DNA of 64,000 bases, taken from contig JADLGO010000014.1 of NCBI GenBank assembly GCA_020849275.1, forward strand, positions 1 to 64,000. Direction: 5' to 3'. The translations under genes and the position numbers were made by a program. The DNA is from Chthonomonadales bacterium (GTDB lineage: Bacteria; Armatimonadota; Chthonomonadetes; Chthonomonadales; CAJBBX01). Under the pieces are notes generated by a model that had not been told where the DNA came from, did not search any database, and worked only from the letters and a program-made list of their open reading frames with translations. Positions 12,517-21,242 of the stretch are shown in pieces; the stretch's first letter is position 1, and each line of letters starts with the position of its first letter.

Positions 12517-12525
12517 ATTATACCA
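12517..12525 (-). promoter_or_regulatory. Extended -10 promoter TGGTATAAT for the czc operon
   Basis: On the minus strand, TGGTATAAT combines a perfect -10 hexamer (12522 down to 12517) with the extended -10 TG. No TTGACA-like -35 is present, as expected for extended -10 promoters. The ATG at 12507 starts nine bases after the hexamer, so the transcript would be almost leaderless. Confidence 0.6.
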
Positions 12526-12581
12526 CGAGGGCATGCGGCGCTGCCAGCGCGACCAAACCACTGGCGAGAGCGCGCGTCGCG

Positions 12582-12590
12582 TGGTAGAAT
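12582..12590 (+). promoter_or_regulatory. Possible divergent extended -10 (TGGTAGAAT)
   Basis: TGGTAGAAT on the plus strand mirrors the promoter at 12517-12525 about 60 bases away. It is followed four bases later by an ATG opening a 31-codon frame (12594-12689), too short and unconserved-looking to be called a gene. It could alternatively start a longer precursor of the tRNA at 12735. Confidence 0.3.
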
Positions 12591-12660
12591 GAAATGCGCG
12601 TGAGGGTGCTGCATGGTCCGGCCCACCCGCTACACGATGACGGCGCGGCCGCGAGCGGGC

Positions 12661-12690
12661 TTGACAGAGCGGGCGCATCTCGCGCATAAC
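12661..12690 (+). promoter_or_regulatory. Promoter of tRNA-Asn
   Basis: A perfect TTGACA (12661-12666) is followed after 18 bases by CATAAC (12685-12690). Transcription would start near 12697, about 38 bases before the mature tRNA. Confidence 0.5.
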
Positions 12691-12734
12691 TGGATCTTGT
12701 CAGGCTGTCCGCCTGGACCGCCTGGCGCGTCCGT

Positions 12735-12806
<72 letters not shown>

Positions 12807-12999
12807 CTCCACCCCTTGCTCGTCCCGTTGGCCCGTCAGCACTCGCCTGACTCGCGCCAGCACTGGGCGCGCCTTCGCGCCGCATCGATGGGCGCGTCGC
12901 GCCACAGGGTGCCGCCCGGTCATGGCACGCCATGACTCGGCCTCGGGCCCGCGGCCGGTAGGGGCCAACGCGCCATCTCCGGGGTCGACGGCGCCGCGC

Positions 13000-14994
13000 C
13001 TACTGGTTCCACCCCAACCGGCCGTTGATCGAGATGCTGTAGGTGGCCTCGCGCGTGATCATGGCCATCGTGCCCCAGATTCCCTCCGCCGCGAACTCCC
13101 CCAGAAGGATGCCGAACGCCACCATTCGGAGCCGCTCGTACCCCTTCAGGCCGTAGTAGCGCTGCACGAAGACCTTCACTACCAGCACGATCATCAGCCC
13201 GAACCAGTAGTAATCGACGCCGAAATTCATGGCGAGCGCGTAGCCCGCCGGGTGGAGCACGAACCCAGGAACACGGAAACGGATGAAGTCGAGCAGCATG
13301 ACGAACGCGAACGAGCCCGCGATGGCGGCGACGGCGCCAACGTTCGGCGCTCTCGGCGTATCGGTGAGCTGCGCGACCACGTCGGCCGTGTCACCGCCCA
13401 CGTCACCGGGAGTCCAGCGGTACCCAAGGTAGATCCGTACCAGGTGCCCGAGCACGCTTCCCAGCACCGTGGCGAGCAGGATGGCCGCGAACATTCCGCG
13501 CTGGCTCATGCGGGAGCGCTCCGCCATCTTGATGCCCTCGAGTTGCGTCGGCATCGGGTGCGTGCGATGGATGCGATTCATGAAATGGAACGCGGTGACG
13601 GCGCGCGAGACCATGCTGACGCCCACGCCCTGGGTGCCGCGGAGGTCCACCAGAAGCTGGTTCGGCCCCATGAAGGCCATCTCGTGCGTCGGAGGCCCGA
13701 GCTGGGCGCGCAGGCGCGTCAACGCGACGCTAAAGGCGAGGAAGACGACGACATAGGCCAGCACGAACAGGAACGGAAGCCCGATCACCATGCCGATCCA
13801 GCCGAGGCCACCCAGGCTCAGCACGAGGCCGCCGAAGGCGAACCGGTGCGGAACCAGCCGCGCGTCGCGCGGGCCGCCGCGAACGATCTCATGCCAGACG
13901 CCGCGCAGGTAGCCGCGCGCCACCCAGACGGCCGTGACAAACAGGCCCAGAAACGCGCCCCAGGACTGCTCGCTGAAGTACGGGGCGGCCGGCACGAGGC
14001 CTCCGCCCCCAAACACCCCTTGCTCGTAACCCATCGCCGCGGCGGCCACCTGCTGCCCCTTCCGCACGAAGAAGAAGAACACGCACGAGAAGAGCAGGTC
14101 CGTCGGCATGAAGAGCCCGATGGCCGCCATGTAGGGGAAGATGCCGATCGGCGTCCAGCCGACCTGATTCCACGGCGGCGTGTTGAACCATTGCACCATG
14201 TCGCCAAGGAACCGCACATTCACGCGTGGCAAAGCGGGGTAGAGGAAGGCGAGCCCGTTGAGCATGTCGATGCCGAACATGACTGCGAACGCCCCCCACA
14301 TGTACCGGCTCCGCCAGAAGGGCGAGGCCCCTCCGCCCTGCACCATCGCGATGGGAAGCTGGATGATGGGGAACGCCAGCTTCTCGTTGTTGCACCACTG
14401 CTCTCGCATCAGCGAGTTGATGCAGAGCATGGCGAGGCACACGAGCCCGGCGATCAGCGTCCAGGCGACGATCTTGGGCCACCAGATATCGAGGTGCGAC
14501 AGGAAGTACCACGTCGGCTTGCCGCCGGCGGCGAAGTCGGTGAGCTGGGTACGGTCCTTGAAGAAGAGCCAGTCGCTCACGTAGGGCAGGATCTTGCTTC
14601 GGTAGCGCGCGTTTCGGTCGGCGAAGAGGCCGTACGTGGAGACGTACGGCGCGATGACGTCCATCCACTCGGACGCCATCGCGCACATCACCGCCTGCAT
14701 CGCGTAGAAGACGATCAGATCGGCCTCGGTCAGCGCGAAGCGGCGCGCGTAGACGCGCAGCGGGACGTTGGCGATGATGAGCGCCAGGGTCAGCGCGACC
14801 GGCGGGACCATCAACGAGAAGATCCGGTCGACCGCCTGGTCTTGCGCCCAGTAGCAGCATACCGGAGCCAGGACGATGGCAAGAAGCACGCCGCGCACCG
14901 GAAGCCTGCTGAATGCGGCGGGTCGCGCCGACCGACGGCCGGCGGCGGGCGGCGGGGGCTCCTCGTCGCGGCGGGGCGCGGGGGCGGCGCTCAT
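13000..14994 (-). CDS. DUF6785/DUF6784-type polytopic membrane protein
   Basis: The product is a large integral membrane protein (664 residues) with about fourteen hydrophobic segments. It is rich in Trp, Phe and Tyr at the membrane borders (for example FFVRKGQQVAAAAMGYEQGVFG and WFGLMIVLVVKVFVQRYYG). It resembles the DUF6785/6784 proteins that are common and multicopy in Armatimonadota and some Planctomycetes, and whose overall shape recalls oligopeptide/metal transporters. The substrate is unknown. The N-terminus is Pro/Arg-rich and cytoplasmic. Its ATG is four bases past the stop of the cupin gene on the same strand, so the two are co-transcribed. Confidence 0.7.
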   Translation of the reverse strand: MSAAPAPRRDEEPPPPAAGRRSARPAAFSRLPVRGVLLAIVLAPVCCYWAQDQAVDRIFSLMVPPVALTLALIIANVPLRVYARRFALTEADLIVFYAMQAVMCAMASEWMDVIAPYVSTYGLFADRNARYRSKILPYVSDWLFFKDRTQLTDFAAGGKPTWYFLSHLDIWWPKIVAWTLIAGLVCLAMLCINSLMREQWCNNEKLAFPIIQLPIAMVQGGGASPFWRSRYMWGAFAVMFGIDMLNGLAFLYPALPRVNVRFLGDMVQWFNTPPWNQVGWTPIGIFPYMAAIGLFMPTDLLFSCVFFFFVRKGQQVAAAAMGYEQGVFGGGGLVPAAPYFSEQSWGAFLGLFVTAVWVARGYLRGVWHEIVRGGPRDARLVPHRFAFGGLVLSLGGLGWIGMVIGLPFLFVLAYVVVFLAFSVALTRLRAQLGPPTHEMAFMGPNQLLVDLRGTQGVGVSMVSRAVTAFHFMNRIHRTHPMPTQLEGIKMAERSRMSQRGMFAAILLATVLGSVLGHLVRIYLGYRWTPGDVGGDTADVVAQLTDTPRAPNVGAVAAIAGSFAFVMLLDFIRFRVPGFVLHPAGYALAMNFGVDYYWFGLMIVLVVKVFVQRYYGLKGYERLRMVAFGILLGEFAAEGIWGTMAMITREATYSISINGRLGWNQ

Positions 14995-14998
14995 CCGG

Positions 14999-15382
14999 TC
15001 AGATGTCGCCCGGGAAGAGCGGGGCGACCATCACCGTGTCGTCGTGCTCGTAGGCCGGCACGCAGCAGCAGAGGAAGACCAGGTCGGCCGCGCCGGTGTT
15101 GCGGATCTGGTGCGGCGCAGCCGGCGGGATCGCGACGCCGTCGCCGGGACCGATGGCGCGCTCCTCGCCCCCGAGACGCATCAGGCCCTCGCCGCGCAGG
15201 ATGTAGTAGATCTCCTCGATTGCGGGGTGCCGGTGCGCCTGGGTGGTCTGCCCCGGCGGCAGCGTCGCCTCGGCCAGGCTCTGGCGAGCGATGACGGAAT
15301 TGCGGGGAGCGAGTATCTCGCGGATGGTAGAGCCATCCTTGGTGATGAAGGGGGCTGCGCGGTCGCGGTTGACGATGTCCAA
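14999..15382 (-). CDS. Cupin-domain protein
   Basis: This is a small single-domain cupin (127 residues). Motif 1 is visible as AHRHPAIEEIYYILRGEG (metal ligands His, His and Glu, about residues 50-65). Motif 2 lies around IPPAAPHQIRNTG (His near 92). Such proteins bind a metal and act as sugar isomerases, dioxygenases or ligand sensors; the reaction is not identifiable here. The start is TTG at 15382 with GGGAGG seven bases upstream; no ATG or GTG fits better. An unusual run of three cysteines (FLCCCV) occupies the last strand. It precedes the DUF6785 gene by four bases, which suggests a shared function. Confidence 0.75.
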   Translation of the reverse strand: MDIVNRDRAAPFITKDGSTIREILAPRNSVIARQSLAEATLPPGQTTQAHRHPAIEEIYYILRGEGLMRLGGEERAIGPGDGVAIPPAAPHQIRNTGAADLVFLCCCVPAYEHDDTVMVAPLFPGDI

Positions 15383-15503
15383 TCCGGGCCTCCCGACGGA
15401 CGCGCCGGTCTGGAGCGTCGCGGCGCGCGCACTTGCGCGGCATGGTTCGTCCTCGCGCGCGGCGACACCTCCTACCTGTGCCGCCGTTCGCGCCCCGGGG
15501 CGT

Positions 15504-15533
15504 TTGACACCCTCCGCCGGCCGGCGCTACAAT
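15504..15533 (+). promoter_or_regulatory. Consensus promoter directly before the ABC importer operon
   Basis: TTGACA (15504-15509), 18 bases, then TACAAT (15528-15533). The ATG at 15542 is only eight bases beyond the -10, so the predicted transcript begins about two bases before the start codon. There is no room for a Shine-Dalgarno sequence. Confidence 0.75.
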
Positions 15534-15541
15534 GGGCCGGC

Positions 15542-17137
15542 ATGAGCGCACCCTCCTCCTCCCCCATGGTCCAGGCCGCCGGGATCGTGAAGCGCTTCCC
15601 GGGCGGCGTCCTCGCCAACGACGACGTCTCGATCGCCGTCTGGGCCGGCACCCTCCACTGCCTGGTGGGCGAGAACGGCGCGGGCAAATCAACGCTCATC
15701 AACATCCTCTACGGGCGCTACCAACCCGAGGCCGGCCGGATCCGGATCGCCGACGCCGAGGCGCGCCTCGTCCACCCGTCCGACGCGATCGGGCTCGGCA
15801 TTGCCCTGGTATCGCAGCACACCTCGCTCCTGCCCGCGCTCACCGCGCTCGAGAACGTCGTCCTCGGCGCCGAGCCGGCGCGGGCCGGCGTACTGCGCCT
15901 GGGCGCCGCTCGCGAGCGCGCGGCGGCCATCGCCGCGCGGTTAGGAGTCGACCTCCCGTGGAACGCGCCGGTCGAGGACCTGTCGGTGGCCGCCGCCCAG
16001 AAGGTCGAGATCGTCAAGGCGCTCTACCGCGGCGCGCGCGTCCTGATGCTCGATGAGCCGACCGCTCTGCTCGCCCCGCCCGAAGCCGAGGCGCTCTTCG
16101 GCGTGCTGCACCGTCTCGCGGAGGACGGCGCGGCGATCCTCCTCGTGACCCATCGGCTGCGCGAGGTGATGGCGCACGGCGAGCGGGTGACGGTCCTTCG
16201 CGGCGGACGCTCGGTGGCGGAGATGCCGGTGGCCGACACGACGGCGGCCGAGCTTGCCGCCCTGATGATCGGCAACCGAACGGCGACGCCCGGCGTCGTC
16301 CTCGCCGCCGAGTGGGCCCCCGCGCCACCGACGAGGCCCCAAGCTCCGGAGGCGACCCCACTGGCGCGGCAGACGGTGCCGCCGATGCCGGCGCTCGAGT
16401 TGCGCGAGGTCAGCGTCCTGCGGCGGCAGCGCGCCGTCGCCGTCCGGGCCGTCACCATGACGGTGGCGCGAAGCGAGATCCTGGGGGTCGCGGGGGTCGA
16501 CGGGAGCGGCCAGGCCGAGTTGGCGGAGGCGATCGCCGGCCTGACGCCCATCACCTCCGGCTCTGTCCTGCTGGAGGGCGAGGCGATCACCGCGGCGCCA
16601 GTCGCCGAGCGCATCCGGCGCGGCCTCGGATACCTTCCGCAGGATCGACTGGGCGACGGCGTGGTGCTGGAACTCACCGTCGCCGAGAACCTGCTGCTGG
16701 GGCGGCACGGCGATCGCCGCTACGGCGGCGGCTGGCCGCTGTCAACTTCGGCGGCGCGCGCCCGCGCGGCGCGGCTGATCGCGGAGCGGCACGTGCGCGG
16801 CGCAACGCCGGAGACGCCGCTCGCCCAGCTCTCCGGAGGCAACCAGCAAAAGGTGCTCGCGGCGCGCGCAACGGACCCCCCGCCGCGCGTCCTCGTCGCC
16901 ATGCAGCCAACGCGCGGCCTCGACTACGCCGCGACGCGCCAGACCTACGAGGTGTTCCGCGAGCTCCTTCGCGGCGGGACGGCGATCCTTCTCTTCAGCC
17001 TCGACCTGGACGAGATCCTCGCGCTGGCGGACCGGGTGGCCGTGATGTACGCGGGCGGCATCGTGGGCGTTGTGGGCCGGGGCGAGGCCACCCCGGAGCG
17101 TATTGGCGCGATGATGCTCCAGGGGGCGGCGGCGTGA
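15542..17137 (+). CDS. ABC transporter ATPase, nucleoside/BMP (YufO/NupO) type
   Basis: This is the duplicated ATPase that powers import by the two permeases encoded next. Domain 1 has an intact Walker A (GENGAGKST, about residue 44) and VLMLDEPTA, but its signature reads LSVAAAQ, losing the conserved Gly. Domain 2 has a degenerate Walker A (GVDGSGQAE, no Lys-Ser/Thr), as usual in this family, with an intact LSGGNQQK and PTRGLD. One of the two composite ATP sites is therefore doubly degenerate. At 531 residues it is of normal length. The start is set by the promoter at 15504. Homologues import purine nucleosides or sugars; the substrate here is unknown. Confidence 0.9.
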   Translation: MSAPSSSPMVQAAGIVKRFPGGVLANDDVSIAVWAGTLHCLVGENGAGKSTLINILYGRYQPEAGRIRIADAEARLVHPSDAIGLGIALVSQHTSLLPALTALENVVLGAEPARAGVLRLGAARERAAAIAARLGVDLPWNAPVEDLSVAAAQKVEIVKALYRGARVLMLDEPTALLAPPEAEALFGVLHRLAEDGAAILLVTHRLREVMAHGERVTVLRGGRSVAEMPVADTTAAELAALMIGNRTATPGVVLAAEWAPAPPTRPQAPEATPLARQTVPPMPALELREVSVLRRQRAVAVRAVTMTVARSEILGVAGVDGSGQAELAEAIAGLTPITSGSVLLEGEAITAAPVAERIRRGLGYLPQDRLGDGVVLELTVAENLLLGRHGDRRYGGGWPLSTSAARARAARLIAERHVRGATPETPLAQLSGGNQQKVLAARATDPPPRVLVAMQPTRGLDYAATRQTYEVFRELLRGGTAILLFSLDLDEILALADRVAVMYAGGIVGVVGRGEATPERIGAMMLQGAAA

Positions 17138-18123
17138 GGCGCCGCCTGGCGGCGGTCGCGTTCGCGCTCGCGGTTGGCGCGGCCGTGATGGCCATGGCCG
17201 GCGACAGCCCGCTCGAGGCCTACGCCGCCCTCGCCCGCGGCGCGGCGGGCGATTCCACGGCGCTGTTCCGTACTCTGGCCCGGGCAACTCCGCTGCTCCT
17301 GAGCGGCCTGGCGGTCGCGCTCGCCCTGCGGGCCGGGCTGTTCAACATCGGCGCGGAGGGCCAGTTGCTCTGCGGGGCGCTCGCGGCGGGCTGGGTCGGC
17401 TTCGCGCTCCCTCCGCTTCCGGCCGCAGTGCACCTCCCGCTCGCGCTCCTGGCCGGCGCGGCGGCCGGCGGCGCCTGGGGGTTCGTGCCCGGCCTGCTGA
17501 GAGCGTGGCGTGGGACGCATGAGGTCATCGTCACCATCATGATGAACTACATCGCGATCCTCCTCACGCACTACCTGGTCAACGATGTGCTGCGCGACCC
17601 ATCCAGCCTGGCTATAGCGACGCCCTTCGTCCGCCCGGCCGCGCGTCTGCCCGCCGTCGGCGGCAACTCCAACCTGTCGGCCGGCTTCGGCATCGCCCTC
17701 GCGATGGCCGTCGCCGTCAGCCTCCTGGTGCGCCGGACGCCGTTCGGCCTGGGCACGCGCGCGGTCGGGCTCAACGCCGAGGCGGCGCGGACCGCCGGCA
17801 TCCGGGTCGGGCCGCTTATGGTCGCGGCGATGACGCTATCCGGCGCGCTCGCGGGCCTCGCCGGAGCGGTGGAGGTTCTGGGCGTGCATCGCCGGTTCCT
17901 CGACGCCTTCTCGCCTGGCTACGGGTTCGACAGCATCGCGGTCGCCCTGCTCGGCAACCTGGGCTCGGCCGGCGTCTGCCTGTCCGCGCTGCTGTTCGGC
18001 GCCCTCGGCGCCGGCGCGCCCTACATGGAGGCGCTCTCCCACGTGCCCCGGCAGCTCGTGGGCGTCGTGCAGGCGGTCGTGATCCTCGCCGTCGGCGCGC
18101 GCTACGTGGGAAGGCGCGGCTAG
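17134..18123 (+). CDS. ABC importer permease, YufP/BmpB-like (BPD_transp_2)
   Basis: This is an inner-membrane permease subunit of 329 residues with 8-9 hydrophobic segments. Family landmarks are GLFNIGAEGQLLCGALAA (about 65-82), GTHEVIVTIMMNYIA and GYGFDSIAVALLGNL. The start is the GTG at 17134, which overlaps the ATPase stop (GTGA), so translation is coupled. Longer versions of this frame run inside the ATPase gene and are Arg-rich, hence rejected. It pairs with the next permease to form the heterodimeric channel. Confidence 0.9.
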   Translation: MRRRLAAVAFALAVGAAVMAMAGDSPLEAYAALARGAAGDSTALFRTLARATPLLLSGLAVALALRAGLFNIGAEGQLLCGALAAGWVGFALPPLPAAVHLPLALLAGAAAGGAWGFVPGLLRAWRGTHEVIVTIMMNYIAILLTHYLVNDVLRDPSSLAIATPFVRPAARLPAVGGNSNLSAGFGIALAMAVAVSLLVRRTPFGLGTRAVGLNAEAARTAGIRVGPLMVAAMTLSGALAGLAGAVEVLGVHRRFLDAFSPGYGFDSIAVALLGNLGSAGVCLSALLFGALGAGAPYMEALSHVPRQLVGVVQAVVILAVGARYVGRRG

Positions 18124-18996
<873 letters not shown>

Positions 18997-19006
18997 GGCT
19001 TGGCGC

Positions 19007-19954
19007 TCAAGCGATCGGCGCCACCAGGATCTCCTCTTCGGTCGCGCTCGCCGCGCGCGCCAGGTAGCCGCTTCCGTCGGGCGTGGAAGCCGCCGGCGCG
19101 ACGATGGCCGATCGGCCCTCGCCGCGCTCCCCGAGCAACTCGCCGACCATCATGGCGTTGATGCCCGCACGCAGCCCCGGCGTCACCTGGAGCGCCCGCC
19201 ACAGGCCGTTCCGCCACTCCGCCGCCTGCTCGGGGGTCCACGCTCCGTTGTTGAAGGAGGGCTGCAGCAGCACGTCGGCTCCGGCCCGGGCGAGCTGCCC
19301 CACGGCCGACACGTGGAACGCGTCGTAGCAGATGAGCGTGCCCACCGTCGCGAACGGCAGGCGCGCCGGGCGTAACTCGGACTCCGCGGCCGCGCCCAGG
19401 CACAGCCCCTCCGCGCCCTCGATGTTCACCAGGTGAGCCTTCGGCTGAGCGCCGAGCAGCCGACCGTCGGGCCCGAAAAGGTACGAGACGTTGTAGACCT
19501 CACCGCGAGCAGGATCCGGCGCGATGGGCGCGCTGCCCGCGCAGAGGAACACGCCAGACCGGCGTGCCAGAGCGGCGAACGTCTCCCGGTAGATGGGCTC
19601 GACGCGCTCGCCGCTCAGCGCGCGCAGCAGCCCGGCGGTGGGCGACAGACCGAAGCGGCGCCGCGCCGTCGCGACCGCCTCGGCGTTCCGCTCCATGAGC
19701 CGTGCGCTGGCCTCGTGGAGCGTGCGCGCGCCGCGAAGAGCGGGAAGGTCGCCCGCCAGCAGGAGCCCCAGCCCGATGTCCTCGGGCAGCACCACGAGCG
19801 CCGGCCCACGGCCGCGCAGGCGCTCGACCACCCGGCGCATGAGCGCGCCCATCGCCTCCGCGAACGTCCCGGCACTGGCATAGTGCTCGGTCTGCACGGC
19901 GTACTGCGCGGCGACGCCCAGGAACGCACGCGGCGCAGCTTCCTCCCCGGTCAT
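19007..19954 (-). CDS. Carbon-nitrogen hydrolase (nitrilase superfamily)
   Basis: This is a cytoplasmic amidase or nitrilase-fold hydrolase of 315 residues. The Glu-Lys-Cys triad is visible as LPEDIG (Glu, about 62), AQPKAHLV (Lys) and LICYDAF (Cys209). The spacing suits the superfamily, but PEDIG and the long insertion around FGPDGRLLG do not point to a named branch, so the substrate is unknown. GGGAGAG precedes the ATG. It is transcribed towards the ABC importer with only 10 bases between the stops and divergently from the NIL gene. A link with nucleoside or amide catabolism is possible but speculative. Confidence 0.82.
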   Translation of the reverse strand: MTGEEAAPRAFLGVAAQYAVQTEHYASAGTFAEAMGALMRRVVERLRGRGPALVVLPEDIGLGLLLAGDLPALRGARTLHEASARLMERNAEAVATARRRFGLSPTAGLLRALSGERVEPIYRETFAALARRSGVFLCAGSAPIAPDPARGEVYNVSYLFGPDGRLLGAQPKAHLVNIEGAEGLCLGAAAESELRPARLPFATVGTLICYDAFHVSAVGQLARAGADVLLQPSFNNGAWTPEQAAEWRNGLWRALQVTPGLRAGINAMMVGELLGERGEGRSAIVAPAASTPDGSGYLARAASATEEEILVAPIA

Positions 19955-19975
19955 CTTAATCTCTCCCTGCGTTCG

Positions 19976-20035
19976 CGCCGGCGCGCCGGCGCCCGCCGCG
20001 GCATGTGCTCGCCGCCCGGCAGGAGTCCGGGCGGC
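19976..20035. promoter_or_regulatory. Palindrome and hairpin in the nitrilase/NIL divergent region
   Basis: A perfect 16-base palindrome (19976-19991, cgccggcgcgccggcg) is followed by a stem-loop with 9-bp arms (20011-20019 with 20027-20035, loop of 7). There is no T-run, so it is not a classical terminator. It may be an operator or a leader structure for the NIL gene, whose ATG lies 79 bases on. Confidence 0.35.
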
Positions 20036-20114
20036 CTGGAGGGAATCATGGCGCGGGCCGGCGAGCGCGAGCGCCGACGGCCGCCACCATCGCGATCAGA
20101 GGAGCCCCGCCGCC

Positions 20115-20372
20115 ATGCCAGCGATCACGGTACAGGTCAGCACTCGAACGAGCGAGCAGGTGAGGGAACCCATTCTCTACCGCCTGGGCAAGGACTTCAA
20201 CGTGGTCACGAACGTCCGGCGCGCCCAGGTCACCGAGGACTCCGCTTTCATCGAGGTGGAGATCGACGGCTCGCTTGAGGAGGTGCAGCGGGCGATCTCC
20301 TGGCTGCACACCACCGGCCTCCACATCGACGCTCAACAGCGCTCGGTCGGCACCGATACGGTGAACCTCTGA
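20115..20372 (+). CDS. NIL-domain protein
   Basis: This is an 85-residue single-domain protein of the NIL family (ferredoxin-like fold first noted at the end of MetN ATPases and beside 4Fe-4S domains). Landmarks are EPILYRLGKDFNVVTNVRRA and SLEEVQRAISWLHTTG. NIL domains are ligand-binding or protein-contact modules, often linked to methionine or sulfur metabolism; the role of stand-alone versions is unknown. GAGGAG lies nine bases before the ATG. tlyA follows 42 bases later in the same direction. Confidence 0.75.
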   Translation: MPAITVQVSTRTSEQVREPILYRLGKDFNVVTNVRRAQVTEDSAFIEVEIDGSLEEVQRAISWLHTTGLHIDAQQRSVGTDTVNL

Positions 20373-20414
20373 GCGTTACCCGGCCGCGCGCTGGCGCCGT
20401 GGGAGACGGGGGCC

Positions 20415-21227
20415 ATGCCGGAACGACTTGACAGGCTGGTGACGGCGCGCGGCCTGGCTCCGAGCCGCGAACGGGCGCAGATGCTGATCGCGGCCGGACT
20501 GGTGGAGGTCGACGGCGAGCGAGCCGCCAAGGCCAGTCAGCTGGTCGAGGAGACGGCAGAGGTCGTCGTCACAGGCGAGGCGATCCCCTACGTCGGCCGC
20601 GGCGGACTGAAGCTCGAGGCGGCCCTGCGCCACTTCCGCGTGAACGCGCGCGAGGCCGTCTGCCTGGACATCGGCGCCTCAACGGGCGGCTTCACCGACT
20701 GCCTGCTCCAGCGCGGCGCGCGACACGTCGTGGCGTTGGACGTAGGCCACGGCCAGCTCGCGCCGTCGCTCCAGGTCGACCCGCGCGTGGAGCTGCGCGA
20801 GCGCGTGAACGCGCGTTACCTCTCACCCGAGCAGTTCGCCATGCCGTTCGACCTGGTGGCCATCGACGTGTCGTTCATCTCCCTCACGCTCATTCTGCCC
20901 GCTGCCGCGCCGGCCCTGCGCCCCGGCGGCCATGTGCTCGCCCTGGTGAAGCCAGAGTTCGAGGCCGGGCGGGACGCGGTAGGGCCGGGCGGCGTCGTCC
21001 GCGACCCCGAGGCGCGCAAGCGCGCCATCCAGCGCGTCATCCGATGCGCCGTCGACGAGCTCGGCCTGGACCTCCGCGGGACGATGCTCGCGCCGTCGCC
21101 ACGCGGCCGGGCCGGCAACCGCGAATACTTCGCCTGTTTCCGTCGGCCCGTGGAGCGGCCCGACGTGCCGGCGAACGCAGGCGAACCGGGCCCCGAGGGG
21201 GGCCCGCACACGGACGGCGAGGCCTGA
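20415..21227 (+). CDS. tlyA: TlyA-family rRNA (cytidine-2'-O)-methyltransferase
   Basis: This is an RNA methyltransferase of the TlyA/hemolysin A family, 270 residues. TlyA methylates ribose 2'-OH in 16S and/or 23S rRNA using S-adenosylmethionine. An N-terminal S4 RNA-binding domain (about 1-60, RLDRLVTARGLAPSRERAQM) is followed by an FtsJ-like Rossmann domain with SAM motif CLDIGASTGGFTDCLL (about 83-98). Catalytic residues are visible in AIDVSFIS and LVKPEFEAG. The last 30 residues are a Pro/Gly-rich tail beyond the fold. GGGAGAC precedes the ATG. In many bacteria tlyA sits near NAD kinase and isoprenoid genes, not here. Confidence 0.9.
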   Translation: MPERLDRLVTARGLAPSRERAQMLIAAGLVEVDGERAAKASQLVEETAEVVVTGEAIPYVGRGGLKLEAALRHFRVNAREAVCLDIGASTGGFTDCLLQRGARHVVALDVGHGQLAPSLQVDPRVELRERVNARYLSPEQFAMPFDLVAIDVSFISLTLILPAAAPALRPGGHVLALVKPEFEAGRDAVGPGGVVRDPEARKRAIQRVIRCAVDELGLDLRGTMLAPSPRGRAGNREYFACFRRPVERPDVPANAGEPGPEGGPHTDGEA

Positions 21228-21242
21228 CGCGGCCCAGGACGG

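Noticed and set aside
12922-15294. A 790-codon open frame antisense to the DUF6785 gene
   Set aside because: The minus strand encodes a membrane protein with clear hydrophobic segments; the plus frame is His/Arg/Asp-rich noise.
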